The translations under genes were made by a program, and so were the position numbers. Below, piece after piece: positions 26,212 to 35,196 of a stretch of DNA of 57,193 bases (the stretch's first letter is position 1; each line of letters starts with the position of its first letter). Below the pieces are notes generated by a model, which made no database searches, was not told where the DNA came from, and worked only from the letters and a program-made list of their open reading frames with translations. This DNA is from CALVGQ01 sp964368495 (lineage in GTDB: Bacteria > Bacillota_I > Bacilli_A > Erysipelotrichales > Erysipelotrichaceae), in NCBI GenBank assembly GCA_964368495.1, contig CAYJAJ010000011.1, positions 1-57,193 of the forward strand. Direction: 5' to 3'.

Positions 26212-26857
26212 ACTTCATATCAAATAAGAGGCTACCAAGGCGAATATAAGTTGCTCCATACTTCAATGCAATTTTATAATCATGACTCATTCCCATTGAT
26301 AGGTGAGTAAAGCTAGGAAGTTTTATTGTGTCTTTTAATTGATTGAATAAATTATTGGCTTGTTGAAAAACTTTCTCAATAGCATTGTTTTCTGATACAT
26401 GAGGACCCATACACATTAATCCATGTATTTCTAAATATTTATTTAGCTTGACAAGATTAATGAATTCCTCAGCTTCTTCTTTACTGATTCCGGTTTTTGT
26501 CTTTTCTTTAGCAAGATTTAGTTGGATTAAAATTGGAATTTTTTTATTTATCTTTGCTGCTTCTTTTTCTAATATCTTACATAATTCTAAGCTTTCTACT
26601 GAATGAATCAAATCTACATAGGGTAAAACTTTTCTTACTTTATTTCTTTGCAGATGACCAATGAAATGCCAATGTATATCTTTAGGTAACATTTGTGCTT
26701 TGGCGACTAATTCATCTACTCTGTTTTCACCAAAGTGCCTTGCCCCTAAATTATAATAGCTCATTATTTCATCAATGCTTCTTTTTTTTGATACAATAAT
26801 GCATTGTGTATTAGTTAGATAACAATCATTTAGTACTTCTTGATAGATATTGTTCAT
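26210..26857 (-). CDS. YggS/YlmE family pyridoxal-phosphate homeostasis protein
   Basis: This 215-residue protein has the alanine-racemase-like TIM barrel that binds pyridoxal phosphate. The N-terminal IIVSKKRSIDEIMSYYNLGARHFGENRVDEL carries the PLP lysine, followed by WHFIGHLQRNKVRKVL and the C-terminal LSMGMSHDYKIALKYGATYIRLGSLLF. These proteins balance the intracellular PLP pool rather than catalyse a known reaction. In B. subtilis the orthologue (ylmE) lies beside sepF; here it is separated from that cluster by more than 20 kb. Confidence 0.94.
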   Translation of the reverse strand: MNNIYQEVLNDCYLTNTQCIIVSKKRSIDEIMSYYNLGARHFGENRVDELVAKAQMLPKDIHWHFIGHLQRNKVRKVLPYVDLIHSVESLELCKILEKEAAKINKKIPILIQLNLAKEKTKTGISKEEAEEFINLVKLNKYLEIHGLMCMGPHVSENNAIEKVFQQANNLFNQLKDTIKLPSFTHLSMGMSHDYKIALKYGATYIRLGSLLFDMK

Positions 26858-26937
26858 TGTGTGCTCTCCATTTCAATAAACAAAGTATACTAAATTAGTT
26901 ATAAAAAATGAATAGTAATAGTTTTGAAATAAATTAT

Positions 26938-26966
26938 TTGAAAAATAAAAAAATGTACATTATCAT
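26938..26966 (+). promoter_or_regulatory. Promoter for pcp
   Basis: TTGAAA (26938-26943), a 17-bp spacer and TATCAT (26961-26966), with transcription starting just before the AGGAGG of the gene. Confidence 0.55.
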
Positions 26967-26986
26967 GTTCATAGGAGGAATTATTT

Positions 26987-27628
26987 ATGAAAATATTAGT
27001 TACAGGATTTGATCCGTTTAATAATGAAACAATAAACCCTGCATTAAAAGCGCTTGAGAAATTACCAAAAACAATATACTCTGCAGAAATCATTAAATTA
27101 GAAGTGCCTACAGTATTTAATGTATCTTTAAAGGTAATTGAAGATGCAATTAAGCAGTATCAACCTGATGTTGTTTTATCAATAGGACAAGCAGGCGGTA
27201 GAAGCCAAATAACTGTTGAAAGAATTGGAATTAATCTTGATGATGCACCGATTAAAGATAATGCAAATGTAATGGTGATTGATAAAAAAATAGTTGAAGA
27301 TGCACCAGATGCATATTTTTCTGATCTTCCAATTAAAGCAATGATAGAGAAAATACAGTCGAAAAACATTCCAGCAGCAATTTCAAATACAGCTGGAACG
27401 TTTGTGTGTAATCATGTTTTATATGGAACTCGACATTTATGTATTACTAAATACCCAAATATTAAATCAGGATTCATTCATATTCCTTTTTTACCATCAC
27501 AGGTTGTTAATAAACATAATGTTCCAAGTATGAATTTAGATGACATTGTCGAAGGGTTAATTTTAGCGATTGAAGCAATCATTTTGAATGAAAAAGATAT
27601 TCATTTCATCGGGGGAACGATTTGTTAA
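26987..27628 (+). CDS. pcp: Pyroglutamyl-peptidase I (pyrrolidone-carboxylate peptidase)
   Basis: This cytosolic cysteine peptidase (family C15) removes N-terminal pyroglutamate from peptides. It has 213 residues, the family norm. The catalytic Glu lies in VERIGIN near residue 79, the nucleophile is C141 in TAGTFVCNHVLYG, and the His lies in GFIHIPFLP near 165. The N-terminal VTGFDPFNNETINPA is diagnostic. RBS AGGAGGAA. Single gene. Confidence 0.97.
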   Translation: MKILVTGFDPFNNETINPALKALEKLPKTIYSAEIIKLEVPTVFNVSLKVIEDAIKQYQPDVVLSIGQAGGRSQITVERIGINLDDAPIKDNANVMVIDKKIVEDAPDAYFSDLPIKAMIEKIQSKNIPAAISNTAGTFVCNHVLYGTRHLCITKYPNIKSGFIHIPFLPSQVVNKHNVPSMNLDDIVEGLILAIEAIILNEKDIHFIGGTIC

Positions 27629-27828
27629 GGGTGTATTAAGTAAATTTAAACTATTTATTAATAAACAGCTATGTTAAAATTAATATTGTGTTTGTGGTAG
27701 TTTTGTACAAATTATTATATTTGCTAATTTAAATTTATGTATTGAATTTTACGATAACTAGATTTATAAACTCGATTGATTTACATGCAGTTTAATGGTT
27801 ACAAAAAGGAAAACTAGGAGTTACTGAA

Positions 27829-28806
27829 ATGAAAAAAATATTACTAATTGTTTTGTTTGTTTTATCAGGTTGTGTCAATGAAAATTTAAAGACAATAGAT
27901 CATTATGATGACTGTGAAATTAAAATAGCATTGTTAAATGATTCGGTTGCTATGAATCAGAGCACTTTTTTAACAGTTGAAGATGCAGTTTATAATATTA
28001 TAGATGAGGTTGGATTGAATCATGATTGTGTTTTAGTTGAATCTATTGATGAATTAGATTATTTAAGTGCGAAACTAACAGAACTTTCAGATAAAAATGC
28101 TGACTTGATTATCTACCCTAATGAATACTTTAATACAACAATTGAAAAAGTTGCAAAGCACTATCCAAATAATCATTTCTTGCTTTTTAACAGTGATAGC
28201 GAGTTGGATAATGTATTAACCATCAATTATAAGAGCTATGAAATGGGTTATGTTGCTGGAGTGATAGCGGCAACAAAAACAGTTGAATTGGGTGGTCATC
28301 TTGTTGGTTATATAGGATATCAAGAATTAAGTAATTTTGAAAATTTAGAAGGTTTTAAAGAAGGAATTAATTTTGTTAATGAAAATATAGAATTACTAGT
28401 AAATTATACTGAAACCAATATTGACATTGATGTTTCTCAAAGTATAGCCTTGTCGATGGTTGAACAAGGGGTAAATGTTTTGTATGAAAACACAGGTGAT
28501 TCTGCAATAGGGATATTGAATGAAGCTAAAGCATGGGATGATGTGTTTGTGATTTCCTCTACAAAATCACATAGAGAAGAAAGTTACAAAGAAGAAAGTG
28601 AATCAGTTATTTTAGCTTATGTATTTAACGATTATTTTGAACCAGTGCAATTAAATATAAAAAGTTTAATCGAAAAAAATATTGATTATAAAAGATTATG
28701 GGATTTAGGAAAAAATAGGGTAAATATACTTTATAATGATGATTTGATTGATGCAAGTTTGCAAGAAGAACTAAATAAATTAATTGAAACGTTTGAGTCA
28801 AAGTAA
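27829..28806 (+). CDS. BMP/PnrA-like substrate-binding lipoprotein
   Basis: This 325-residue protein is a predicted lipoprotein with a very short signal peptide and lipobox LSGC (C15). The mature part is like the basic membrane protein (BMP/PnrA) family of nucleoside-binding proteins: KHYPNNHFLLF, then KSYEMGYVAGVIAATKTV and VGYIGYQELSNFENLEGFKEGI. The usual family GG in that last motif is replaced, and similarity is moderate. No permease or ATPase genes are adjacent, so it may serve a transporter elsewhere or act in signalling. The 200 bp before it hold nothing recognisable beyond an RBS (TAGGAG). Confidence 0.75.
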   Translation: MKKILLIVLFVLSGCVNENLKTIDHYDDCEIKIALLNDSVAMNQSTFLTVEDAVYNIIDEVGLNHDCVLVESIDELDYLSAKLTELSDKNADLIIYPNEYFNTTIEKVAKHYPNNHFLLFNSDSELDNVLTINYKSYEMGYVAGVIAATKTVELGGHLVGYIGYQELSNFENLEGFKEGINFVNENIELLVNYTETNIDIDVSQSIALSMVEQGVNVLYENTGDSAIGILNEAKAWDDVFVISSTKSHREESYKEESESVILAYVFNDYFEPVQLNIKSLIEKNIDYKRLWDLGKNRVNILYNDDLIDASLQEELNKLIETFESK

Positions 28807-28826
28807 GCTAATCGCTTACTTTTTAA
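28801..28826 (+). terminator. Rho-independent terminator after BMP lipoprotein gene
   Basis: AAGTAAGC/GCTTACTT (28801-28808, 28814-28821) followed by TTTT; the stop codon lies inside the stem. Confidence 0.72.
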
Positions 28827-28879
28827 ATTTAAGTGTTTAAAATTCTTGATTAAGGTCATGATATTGTAGAGGTGAAACT

Positions 28880-29752
28880 ATGCAATATTATCATGGGTTA
28901 AAAAAGAAAAGCTATTTTGAAGGATGGTATTTTAAACATCAATCAGAAGATCAAAGTATAGCATTTATACCAGCGATTTTTACTGATGAAAAGGGCAAAA
29001 CTACTGCAGTTATGCAAATCATCAATAATAATCATTCGTGGCGAGTTGAATTTGAAATGGTTGAGGTGAATTGCGAAAAAGAGCAATTAAGCATTAGAAT
29101 GGGAGATTGTTTTTTTAGCAGTCGTGGAATAGTGTTGGATATCAATGAAGAGGATATTCAAGTTCATGCAAAAATTGAGTACGAAGATTTTTTAGAATTA
29201 GACAAGGATATTATGGGTCCGTTTAAGTATTTTCCGATGATGGAGTGTAAGCACGGTATTATTAGTTTGTTTCATCACATTAACGGATTTGTAGAAGTTA
29301 ATGGTGAGAAAATAGTGTTCAACAACGATATTGGTTATATTGAAACGGATTATGGCAAATCATTTCCTGAAAATTATACGTGGACTCATGCTACTTGGGA
29401 AGATGAAAATGAAAATGCAATAATGGTTGCTGCAGCAACCATTCCCTATTTAAAAGTTCAGTTTCTAGGGTGTATTTCTTGTGTTTTATTTGAAGGTAAA
29501 CAAATGGTTTTTGCAACTTATTTTGGAGCAAAAGTTAAAAAATTAAGTAAAGATGAAATAGAAATTATACAAGGAAAATACCGGTTAGAAGTAAAATGTT
29601 TAAAGAAAAATCCAATTTTATTAAGTGCGCCTAAATTAGGTGGTCTAAAAATACCAGTGTATGAAAATTTAATCTCTACAGTTCAATATAAGCTGTATGA
29701 AGATAAAAAATGCATCTTAGATAAAGTGATAAAAAATGCAAGTTTTGAGTAG
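28880..29752 (+). CDS. Tocopherol cyclase-like family protein
   Basis: This 290-residue protein matches the tocopherol cyclase-like family by its pattern: N-terminal YHGLKKKSYFEGWYFKHQ, then IAFIPAIFTD, IMGPFKYFPMMECKHGIISL near residue 114, and IGYIETDYGKSFPENYTW near 154. True tocopherol cyclases act in plants and cyanobacteria. Bacillota do not make tocopherol, so the substrate here is unknown; a lipid- or isoprenoid-binding lipocalin-like role is a guess. RBS AGAGGTGA. It stands alone between two terminators. Confidence 0.78.
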   Translation: MQYYHGLKKKSYFEGWYFKHQSEDQSIAFIPAIFTDEKGKTTAVMQIINNNHSWRVEFEMVEVNCEKEQLSIRMGDCFFSSRGIVLDINEEDIQVHAKIEYEDFLELDKDIMGPFKYFPMMECKHGIISLFHHINGFVEVNGEKIVFNNDIGYIETDYGKSFPENYTWTHATWEDENENAIMVAAATIPYLKVQFLGCISCVLFEGKQMVFATYFGAKVKKLSKDEIEIIQGKYRLEVKCLKKNPILLSAPKLGGLKIPVYENLISTVQYKLYEDKKCILDKVIKNASFE

Positions 29753-29812
29753 TTGTATGAATGATTATTGTTTGTGTGAATACTAAAAATGTTAGCGCAA
29801 AATAAAGAAAAG

Positions 29813-29838
29813 AAAAAACTTCAATAGTGAAGTTTTTT
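29813..29838. terminator. Bidirectional terminator before pncB 3' end
   Basis: AAAAAACTTCA/TGAAGTTTTTT (29813-29823, 29828-29838) with loop ATAG serves two convergent genes. Confidence 0.85.
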
Positions 29839-29840
29839 TA

Positions 29841-31277
29841 TTAGATATTAATAGTCATTTTTTCTAGTAGTTCATTTTTTAAATCAAATAATTTACGTGA
29901 ATAATCTACATAGTATCCATGAGGAAAACGAAGTCGTTTTACTTCATCCCAAAGAGTTTCCATTTGTTCTTCACAATATTGTTTCACTTGATCGGTTGTA
30001 GGGACATTGTAAACTAAATTTCCTTTATCAAAAATTTGAACTTGTAGTTCTTTGAATGTATAATTTTTGATTCTTTTTTGTTTCCAAGGAGCTTGTGGAT
30101 CAAAAAGTAGGTATTCGTTTTCATCAATGACTTCATCACGAAGTGCTAAGATATCAGCAATAGCTTTTCCATCTTCATTATCGTAAAATCGAATAATTTT
30201 TTTAAAGCCAGGGTTTGTAATTTTTTCTATGTTACCACTAATTTTTATTTTAGGAATTATCTGATCATCTTTTTCATGAGCACAAACTTTATAAACTCCG
30301 CCAAGGACAGGGTTGCTTTTGGCAGTAATCATATTTTCTCCTACACCAAAAATATCTATTTTTGTATCTTGCATCATTAAGTCATCGATGATGAATTCAT
30401 TCAAGCTATTTGAAACTACAATTTTAGTTTCAAATAGTCCTGCTTCATCCAACATCGCTCTAGCTTTTCTTGAAAGGTAGGCTAAATCACCGCTATCAAG
30501 CCTTATACTTTTTAAAGTATGCCCATTAGGTATTAAGTAATCTTGTGTCACTTTGATTGCGTTAGGAATCCCTGAATAAAGCGTATTGTACGTATCTACT
30601 AAAAGGGAACAATTAGTAGGATTGACCTTTGCTTGATTTAAAAATGCATCGTACTCACTATCGTGTAGCTGAATATAACTATGAGCTACAGTTCCAGAAA
30701 CAGGAATGTTATATTTATAACCTGCTTGTGTACATGCGGTTCCTACAGCTCCCGCAATGTATGCAGCTCTAGCTCCTTCGATTGCAGCATCTAAGCCATG
30801 AGCACGTCGACTACCATACTCAAGTACTGCTTTTCCTTTTGCAGCAATTGTGATGCGTTTTGCCTTTGTGGAAACCAGTGTAGAGTAATTAATAAATAAA
30901 AGTAGTATTGTCTCAACTATTTGAGCTTGAATTAGTTTTCCTCTTATTGTGACAATTGGCTCATTTGCAAATACAGGGGTTCCTTCTGGAACTGCCCAGA
31001 CATCAATATCCATTTTCAGATTTTGCATGTATGTTAAAAATTCTTCGTTAAAATGACCGGTGCTTCTTAGGTAATCGATTTGTTTTGAGTCGATTTTATA
31101 GTTTTGAATGAATTTGATAAATCGATGTAGACCATTTGCGATTAAATATCCACCACCATCAGGTATATTGCGCACAAACATGTCAAAATAGCCTATTTCT
31201 TCGTGTTTGTTTTCTTGGAAATAGGCGAAAGCCATTGTGTATTCATAAAAATCTGTCACAAGTACTTGTGAATTCAT
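29841..31277 (-). CDS. pncB: Nicotinate phosphoribosyltransferase
   Basis: PncB joins nicotinate to PRPP, giving nicotinate mononucleotide for NAD salvage. It has 478 residues, typical for the Bacillota type. Conserved pieces are the N-terminal VTDFYEYTMAFAYFQ, the EYGSRRAHGLDAAIEGARAAYIAG motif near residue 150-175, the GTVAHSYIQLH active-site His region, IRLDSGDLAYLSRKAR near 257, and FGVGENMITAKSNPVLGGVYK. It overlaps pncA by 4 bp (ATGA) and is preceded by AATGGAGGT, so the pair is a tight operon. Confidence 0.96.
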   Translation of the reverse strand: MNSQVLVTDFYEYTMAFAYFQENKHEEIGYFDMFVRNIPDGGGYLIANGLHRFIKFIQNYKIDSKQIDYLRSTGHFNEEFLTYMQNLKMDIDVWAVPEGTPVFANEPIVTIRGKLIQAQIVETILLLFINYSTLVSTKAKRITIAAKGKAVLEYGSRRAHGLDAAIEGARAAYIAGAVGTACTQAGYKYNIPVSGTVAHSYIQLHDSEYDAFLNQAKVNPTNCSLLVDTYNTLYSGIPNAIKVTQDYLIPNGHTLKSIRLDSGDLAYLSRKARAMLDEAGLFETKIVVSNSLNEFIIDDLMMQDTKIDIFGVGENMITAKSNPVLGGVYKVCAHEKDDQIIPKIKISGNIEKITNPGFKKIIRFYDNEDGKAIADILALRDEVIDENEYLLFDPQAPWKQKRIKNYTFKELQVQIFDKGNLVYNVPTTDQVKQYCEEQMETLWDEVKRLRFPHGYYVDYSRKLFDLKNELLEKMTINI

Positions 31278-31882
31278 ACAATTACCTCCATTTCCTTTGT
31301 AGTAATCAACTTTATTCCAGCGTTAGCCATTAATTTAAATGCCATCTCATTGTATTCTTCTTGGTTATGGTTAGGGGTGTTAAATGTTTGAACAGCATCT
31401 TTTATCACGCATATATCTGTTTTTAATTCATGTTGATTAATGTATCCTTGAAGAGACAATGCAAACTGAAGCACACATATATCTGTGCAACATCCGGTTA
31501 TTATCACGTTATTTAGTGGTAAGAATTTTTTAAATAACTCTAAAAATTGAGGTTGCACAAAGCCATTTGTAGAATTTTTAAGTAAAGAAATCATATGGCT
31601 TTCATAGATTTTTATTTCATCAATCAATTCTGACTCGTGTGTACCTTCTACACAGTGAACAGGAAAACTATTAAATTCATTGCAATTTAAAGGGTGTGAA
31701 TCACGAAATGCAATGATGGGCTGATTATGATGAATATATTTTTCTATTAAATTTATAATTGGTTTAGTACAGGCATTAATACTGCTATCACAAATTGCTC
31801 CTTCAAAAACAAAACCGTTTATCATATCTACTACAACTAGACAGCTTTTTGATGATGTTAAATCAATAGTGTATTTATTCAT
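31274..31882 (-). CDS. pncA: Nicotinamidase (isochorismatase family)
   Basis: PncA hydrolyses nicotinamide to nicotinate and ammonia, feeding PncB encoded just downstream. The 202-residue protein shows the cysteine-hydrolase pattern: VVVDMINGFVFEGAI with the catalytic Asp near residue 18, FPVHCVEGTHESELIDE near 72, LLKNSTNGF with the Lys, and ITGCCTDICVLQFA with the catalytic Cys near 133. Stop codon TGA overlaps the pncB start. RBS GAGGG. The 130-bp divergent gap before it separates it from yfmF. Confidence 0.94.
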   Translation of the reverse strand: MNKYTIDLTSSKSCLVVVDMINGFVFEGAICDSSINACTKPIINLIEKYIHHNQPIIAFRDSHPLNCNEFNSFPVHCVEGTHESELIDEIKIYESHMISLLKNSTNGFVQPQFLELFKKFLPLNNVIITGCCTDICVLQFALSLQGYINQHELKTDICVIKDAVQTFNTPNHNQEEYNEMAFKLMANAGIKLITTKEMEVIV

Positions 31883-32016
31883 TTTTTACCCTCATTTCTT
31901 CTTCAGTTTAGTATATCATATTTTTTTTTGATTATTGAATTGATTATACTCTATTTTTCATTATGTTTGATTTTACTTTTAAAATTGAGGTATACTAATT
32001 GAAATGGAGGTTTAAT

Positions 32017-33285
32017 ATGAGAAGAATTGAATGTTCAAAAGGAGTTACATTAAGTCTGTACAATACCTCAATGTTTAAAGATGTTAATATTGCAATTCGA
32101 TTTTGCATGAAGAGTGATCGTAAAAGTATTATTACAAGAATAATATTAAGTCAAATGTTGAATGATCGCTGTAATATGTTTCCTACAAAACAGGAAGTCA
32201 GTTCACACATGGATGAACTTTATGGAGCAAGTGTATATACAAGAGGCTACAATTATGGAGAAATGCATGCTTTTGAATATCGTTTTAAGTGTGTTAATGA
32301 GCACTATACACAAGAAAACACATTTGAAAGAATGTTTAAAACAGCACATGAATTTATATTTAATCCACTTATGAAAAACGATTTATTAGATGAAGATTTA
32401 TTTCAAGAGGCAAAAAAAGAAACAATCATGTCTAACAGCAGAAGATTAGATCATCCAAATTCAAAAGCAGTTTCAAAAGCTGTAGCACTTTATTCAAAAG
32501 GATATGCACTAGCAGAAACACAGTTGTTTTCAAGTGAGGAAATTGAAGCAATTACGCTGCAAGACGCCACTATTATGTGGGAGAGCATGATTTTAAATGA
32601 TCAAATTATGATGTCGATAGTTGGTAAAATTGATGAAGAGAAGACAATGAGTTATGTTAAACGATTTTTTGATTTTAAACCAAGAGAGATTACTTTAAAT
32701 AGTGCTTATTTAATAAAGGGAAATGAGTTTGTTGAAAAAGAAGAAACACTAAAAATTGATCAAACAATTTTAGCAATGATTTTTGAAACAAATTGTAATA
32801 TAGCCAGTGATGACTATTGGAAATTACGTGTTGCCAATGCACTTTTTGGTCAGCTTCCAACTTCTTTGTTGTTTAAAGAAGTAAGAGAAAAAAGAAGTTT
32901 GTGTTATTCGATTAATTCGAGAATGTTTGCGTTTGAAGGTGGCATATTAGTAAGTACAGGTATTCAAAAAGACAAAATAGAAGAAGTTAAGTCTTGTGTG
33001 CTTGAACAAGTGAATAAAGTTGTTCAAGGGAAGTTTACTGACGAAGATTTACATGTTGCGATTGTCATGCTTAAAAATGCAATTCTTGGTTCTTATGATG
33101 ATGTTTCAAGCCTTGTGAATTTTGAGTTTCAAAACACAATTTTAAATCGCAATGATACAAGAGATTACTGTATACAAAGTATCGAAAATACAACTAAAGA
33201 TGATGTAATGCGTTTGTTTAAAGAATTGAAACATGTGGTTACATTCAGTTTGTTACAGGAGGGTGAAAATGAAAAAGCACATTGA
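32017..33285 (+). CDS. yfmF: M16-type peptidase-like protein YfmF (catalytically inactive partner)
   Basis: This 422-residue protein is of the M16 peptidase fold, but the inverse zinc motif HxxEH is absent, as expected for the non-catalytic partner of an M16 pair. The conserved YfmF text HMDELYGASVYTRGYNYGEMHAFEYRF lies near residues 64-90 and LFKEVREKRSLCYSI near 287-301. The YfmF/YfmH pair is associated with EF-P modification in B. subtilis and relatives (family naming), but the exact role is unclear. Start ATG 32017 has GGAGG before it. It overlaps yfmH by 17 bp. Confidence 0.88.
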   Translation: MRRIECSKGVTLSLYNTSMFKDVNIAIRFCMKSDRKSIITRIILSQMLNDRCNMFPTKQEVSSHMDELYGASVYTRGYNYGEMHAFEYRFKCVNEHYTQENTFERMFKTAHEFIFNPLMKNDLLDEDLFQEAKKETIMSNSRRLDHPNSKAVSKAVALYSKGYALAETQLFSSEEIEAITLQDATIMWESMILNDQIMMSIVGKIDEEKTMSYVKRFFDFKPREITLNSAYLIKGNEFVEKEETLKIDQTILAMIFETNCNIASDDYWKLRVANALFGQLPTSLLFKEVREKRSLCYSINSRMFAFEGGILVSTGIQKDKIEEVKSCVLEQVNKVVQGKFTDEDLHVAIVMLKNAILGSYDDVSSLVNFEFQNTILNRNDTRDYCIQSIENTTKDDVMRLFKELKHVVTFSLLQEGENEKAH

Positions 33286-34555
33286 ACCAAAATTTGATGA
33301 GACATACATAAGTGAGACCTTAGATAACGGGTTGAAGGTGCTTGTATGGCATAAGCCAGAAATGCGCACAACTTCTTGTGTTTTTGGAACACCTTATGGC
33401 GGATTAGATTTTGAACTAATCTGTGAAGATGGACGAAAAATTCATCATCCTAGTGGGATAGCTCATTTTTTGGAGCATAAAATGTTTGAGATGGGAAATG
33501 TGGATGTTATCGATTTATTTTCATCAATGGGGGCTAATGTCAATGCATTTACCTCATATACAGAAACTGTGTATTATTTTTCTACTTCAAGTGAAGAAAT
33601 TAAGGAACCGCTAAACTTATTGCTTGATTTTGTTCAACGTTTAGATATCACTAAAGAATCGGTAGAAAAAGAAAAAGGTATCATCACACAAGAATTAATG
33701 ATGTACATGCAAAATCCAGATTCACGCCTATTCTATGAATTATTTAAAGGTTTATATCATGAACATCCATATAAATTTGATATTGGTGGCTCACCAACAA
33801 GTGTCAATAATACAACATTTGAACAGTTAACTGAATGTTATAAATTAAATTATCATCCTGGGAAAATGATTTTAGTTTGTGTAGGTCCTACAAATCCTGA
33901 GGATGTATTGCAAATGATTAAAGAAAATCAAAAAAAGAAAGAGTTTGAGCCGTACATTAATTGTAGGCGCATAAGTGTAAATGAGCCAGTAACTGTTGCT
34001 AAAGAGCAGTTGAATATACCTATGGAAGTATCAACGAATAAGGTTGCTGTTGGGATTAAACTTCAACCGTGGGTTAGTAGTGATAAGCAACGAGAACATC
34101 AAGAATGGGCAATTCGTTGTGCACTTGAGGCACATTTTAGCTCTTTAAATACACAATATCAAAAGTGGATTAATGACAATACTATTAACCAATATTTTGA
34201 TTTTGATGTTGAGCTACAAAAAGATTCTGCTTTTATCTCTTTTGTAAATGAAACAAATCATCCAGAAGACTTTAAGAAGTTTGTGCTTGCTGAAATGAAA
34301 CTTTGTTTAAATAATGGAATTGGTTTTAAAGAATTAAATCAACTTAAAAAACGCTATTTTGGTCAAGCAATGAGAGTGCTGAATGATGTTGAAGATATTG
34401 CAGTGACAACGATTAGAAATATTTTTAAAGGTACATCTATATTTGAAACATTAGAACTTCTGCAAAATTTGGATCAAAAACAAGTAGAAGAGGCGCTAAG
34501 TCATATAACATTAGAAAATGTATCGCTTGTTTCTGTTGTGAATAACGCACAATAA
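33269..34555 (+). CDS. yfmH: M16 family zinc metallopeptidase YfmH
   Basis: This is the catalytic partner of YfmF, 428 residues. The M16 zinc motif HxxEH appears as HFLEHKMFE near residue 66, and the second Glu ligand lies in KEKGIITQELMMYMQNPDSR near 131-150. The RBS is AGGAGGG and the start ATG 33269 lies inside the end of yfmF, so translation is coupled. M16 enzymes form a clamshell around short peptides; the substrate here is not known. A strong terminator begins at the stop codon. Confidence 0.93.
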   Translation: MKKHIEPKFDETYISETLDNGLKVLVWHKPEMRTTSCVFGTPYGGLDFELICEDGRKIHHPSGIAHFLEHKMFEMGNVDVIDLFSSMGANVNAFTSYTETVYYFSTSSEEIKEPLNLLLDFVQRLDITKESVEKEKGIITQELMMYMQNPDSRLFYELFKGLYHEHPYKFDIGGSPTSVNNTTFEQLTECYKLNYHPGKMILVCVGPTNPEDVLQMIKENQKKKEFEPYINCRRISVNEPVTVAKEQLNIPMEVSTNKVAVGIKLQPWVSSDKQREHQEWAIRCALEAHFSSLNTQYQKWINDNTINQYFDFDVELQKDSAFISFVNETNHPEDFKKFVLAEMKLCLNNGIGFKELNQLKKRYFGQAMRVLNDVEDIAVTTIRNIFKGTSIFETLELLQNLDQKQVEEALSHITLENVSLVSVVNNAQ

Positions 34556-34585
34556 AACTGTAGAAAATTCTACAGTTTTATTTTT
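34554..34585 (+). terminator. Rho-independent terminator after yfmF-yfmH
   Basis: A 12-bp perfect stem AAAACTGTAGAA/TTCTACAGTTTT (34554-34565, 34568-34579) with a two-base loop and a T-rich tail. Confidence 0.85.
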
Positions 34586-34677
34586 AGTGACACACGACAA
34601 ACGCTCATTAAAGAAGGGTATTACAAATGGATGGACTAGTTGTGTCACTTAAGATATTGCTAACAGGTAGTGAGCGT
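34586..34677 (+). ncRNA. Candidate pseudoknot-forming RNA in the yfmH-ssb gap
   Basis: Two interleaved perfect or near-perfect pairings are seen. AGTGACACA (34586-34594) pairs with TGTGTCACT (34641-34649). ACGCTCATTA (34601-34610) pairs with TAGTGAGCGT (34668-34677), with one G-U. The order a-b-a'-b' defines an H-type pseudoknot with linkers of 6, 30 and 18 nt. The G-U pair exists only if the plus strand is transcribed. The element directly follows the yfmH terminator and occupies nearly the whole gap to the convergent ssb-like gene. No RNA family is recognised and no promoter is clear, so it could also be a DNA-level element. Confidence 0.35.
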
Positions 34678-34686
34678 AGAAAAAAG

Positions 34687-35004
34687 TTAATGAATTGTGA
34701 TAAATGATACCTTTTCAGCAATAATTTCTGCGTTGTAAAAGGTATTTGATTCTTTTTGTACATTAAAAGACTGTATGCGTCCTTTAATTGCAATAACACT
34801 TCCAATTGTACAAACATCACAACACGTTTCGGCGATACCTCTCCATAACTGAACATTAAAAACATCGCTTTCAAGTACACCTTCTGAATTTTTAAAGCTT
34901 CTTTCGACTTCTAGGAGTAAGGTTGCGACTTTATTCTTGTTGGCTGTTTCTTGTAGTTGAGGTACTTGTTTAACTTTACCTACCAATACACATTGATTTA
35001 ACAT
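34687..35004 (-). CDS. ssb: Short single-stranded DNA-binding protein (SSB family)
   Basis: This 105-residue protein has an OB-fold typical of SSB: NQCVLVGKVKQVPQLQE at the start, VATLLLEVERSFKN, then DVFNVQLWRGIAETCCDVCTIGSVIAIKGRIQS. It lacks the acidic C-terminal tail with DDIPF that full-length SSB uses to recruit partners, so it is likely an accessory SSB (SsbB/YwpH-like), used in competence or repair. The start ATG 35004 is chosen over an upstream codon at 35028 because AAGGAGG lies just before it. Convergent with yfmH, divergent from ffh. Confidence 0.82.
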   Translation of the reverse strand: MLNQCVLVGKVKQVPQLQETANKNKVATLLLEVERSFKNSEGVLESDVFNVQLWRGIAETCCDVCTIGSVIAIKGRIQSFNVQKESNTFYNAEIIAEKVSFITIH

Positions 35005-35143
35005 TGTTATCCTCCTTAGTGTGGACATTATGAATGAAAAAAATGAATACTACAAATGCAGTTATTTGCAAAAATTAAATATAATTATGAAGATTTATTT
35101 GAATATTTGTCATATTTGCAAGTTTAAACAATAAATAATTTTT

Positions 35144-35172
35144 TTGATTTTCCATATAAACTAAAGTATAAT
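35144..35172 (+). promoter_or_regulatory. Promoter for ffh
   Basis: TTGATT (35144-35149), 17-bp spacer, TATAAT (35167-35172), 25 bp before the gene. Confidence 0.7.
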
Positions 35173-35196
35173 AGGAAAGCGAAAGGTGTGAGAATA

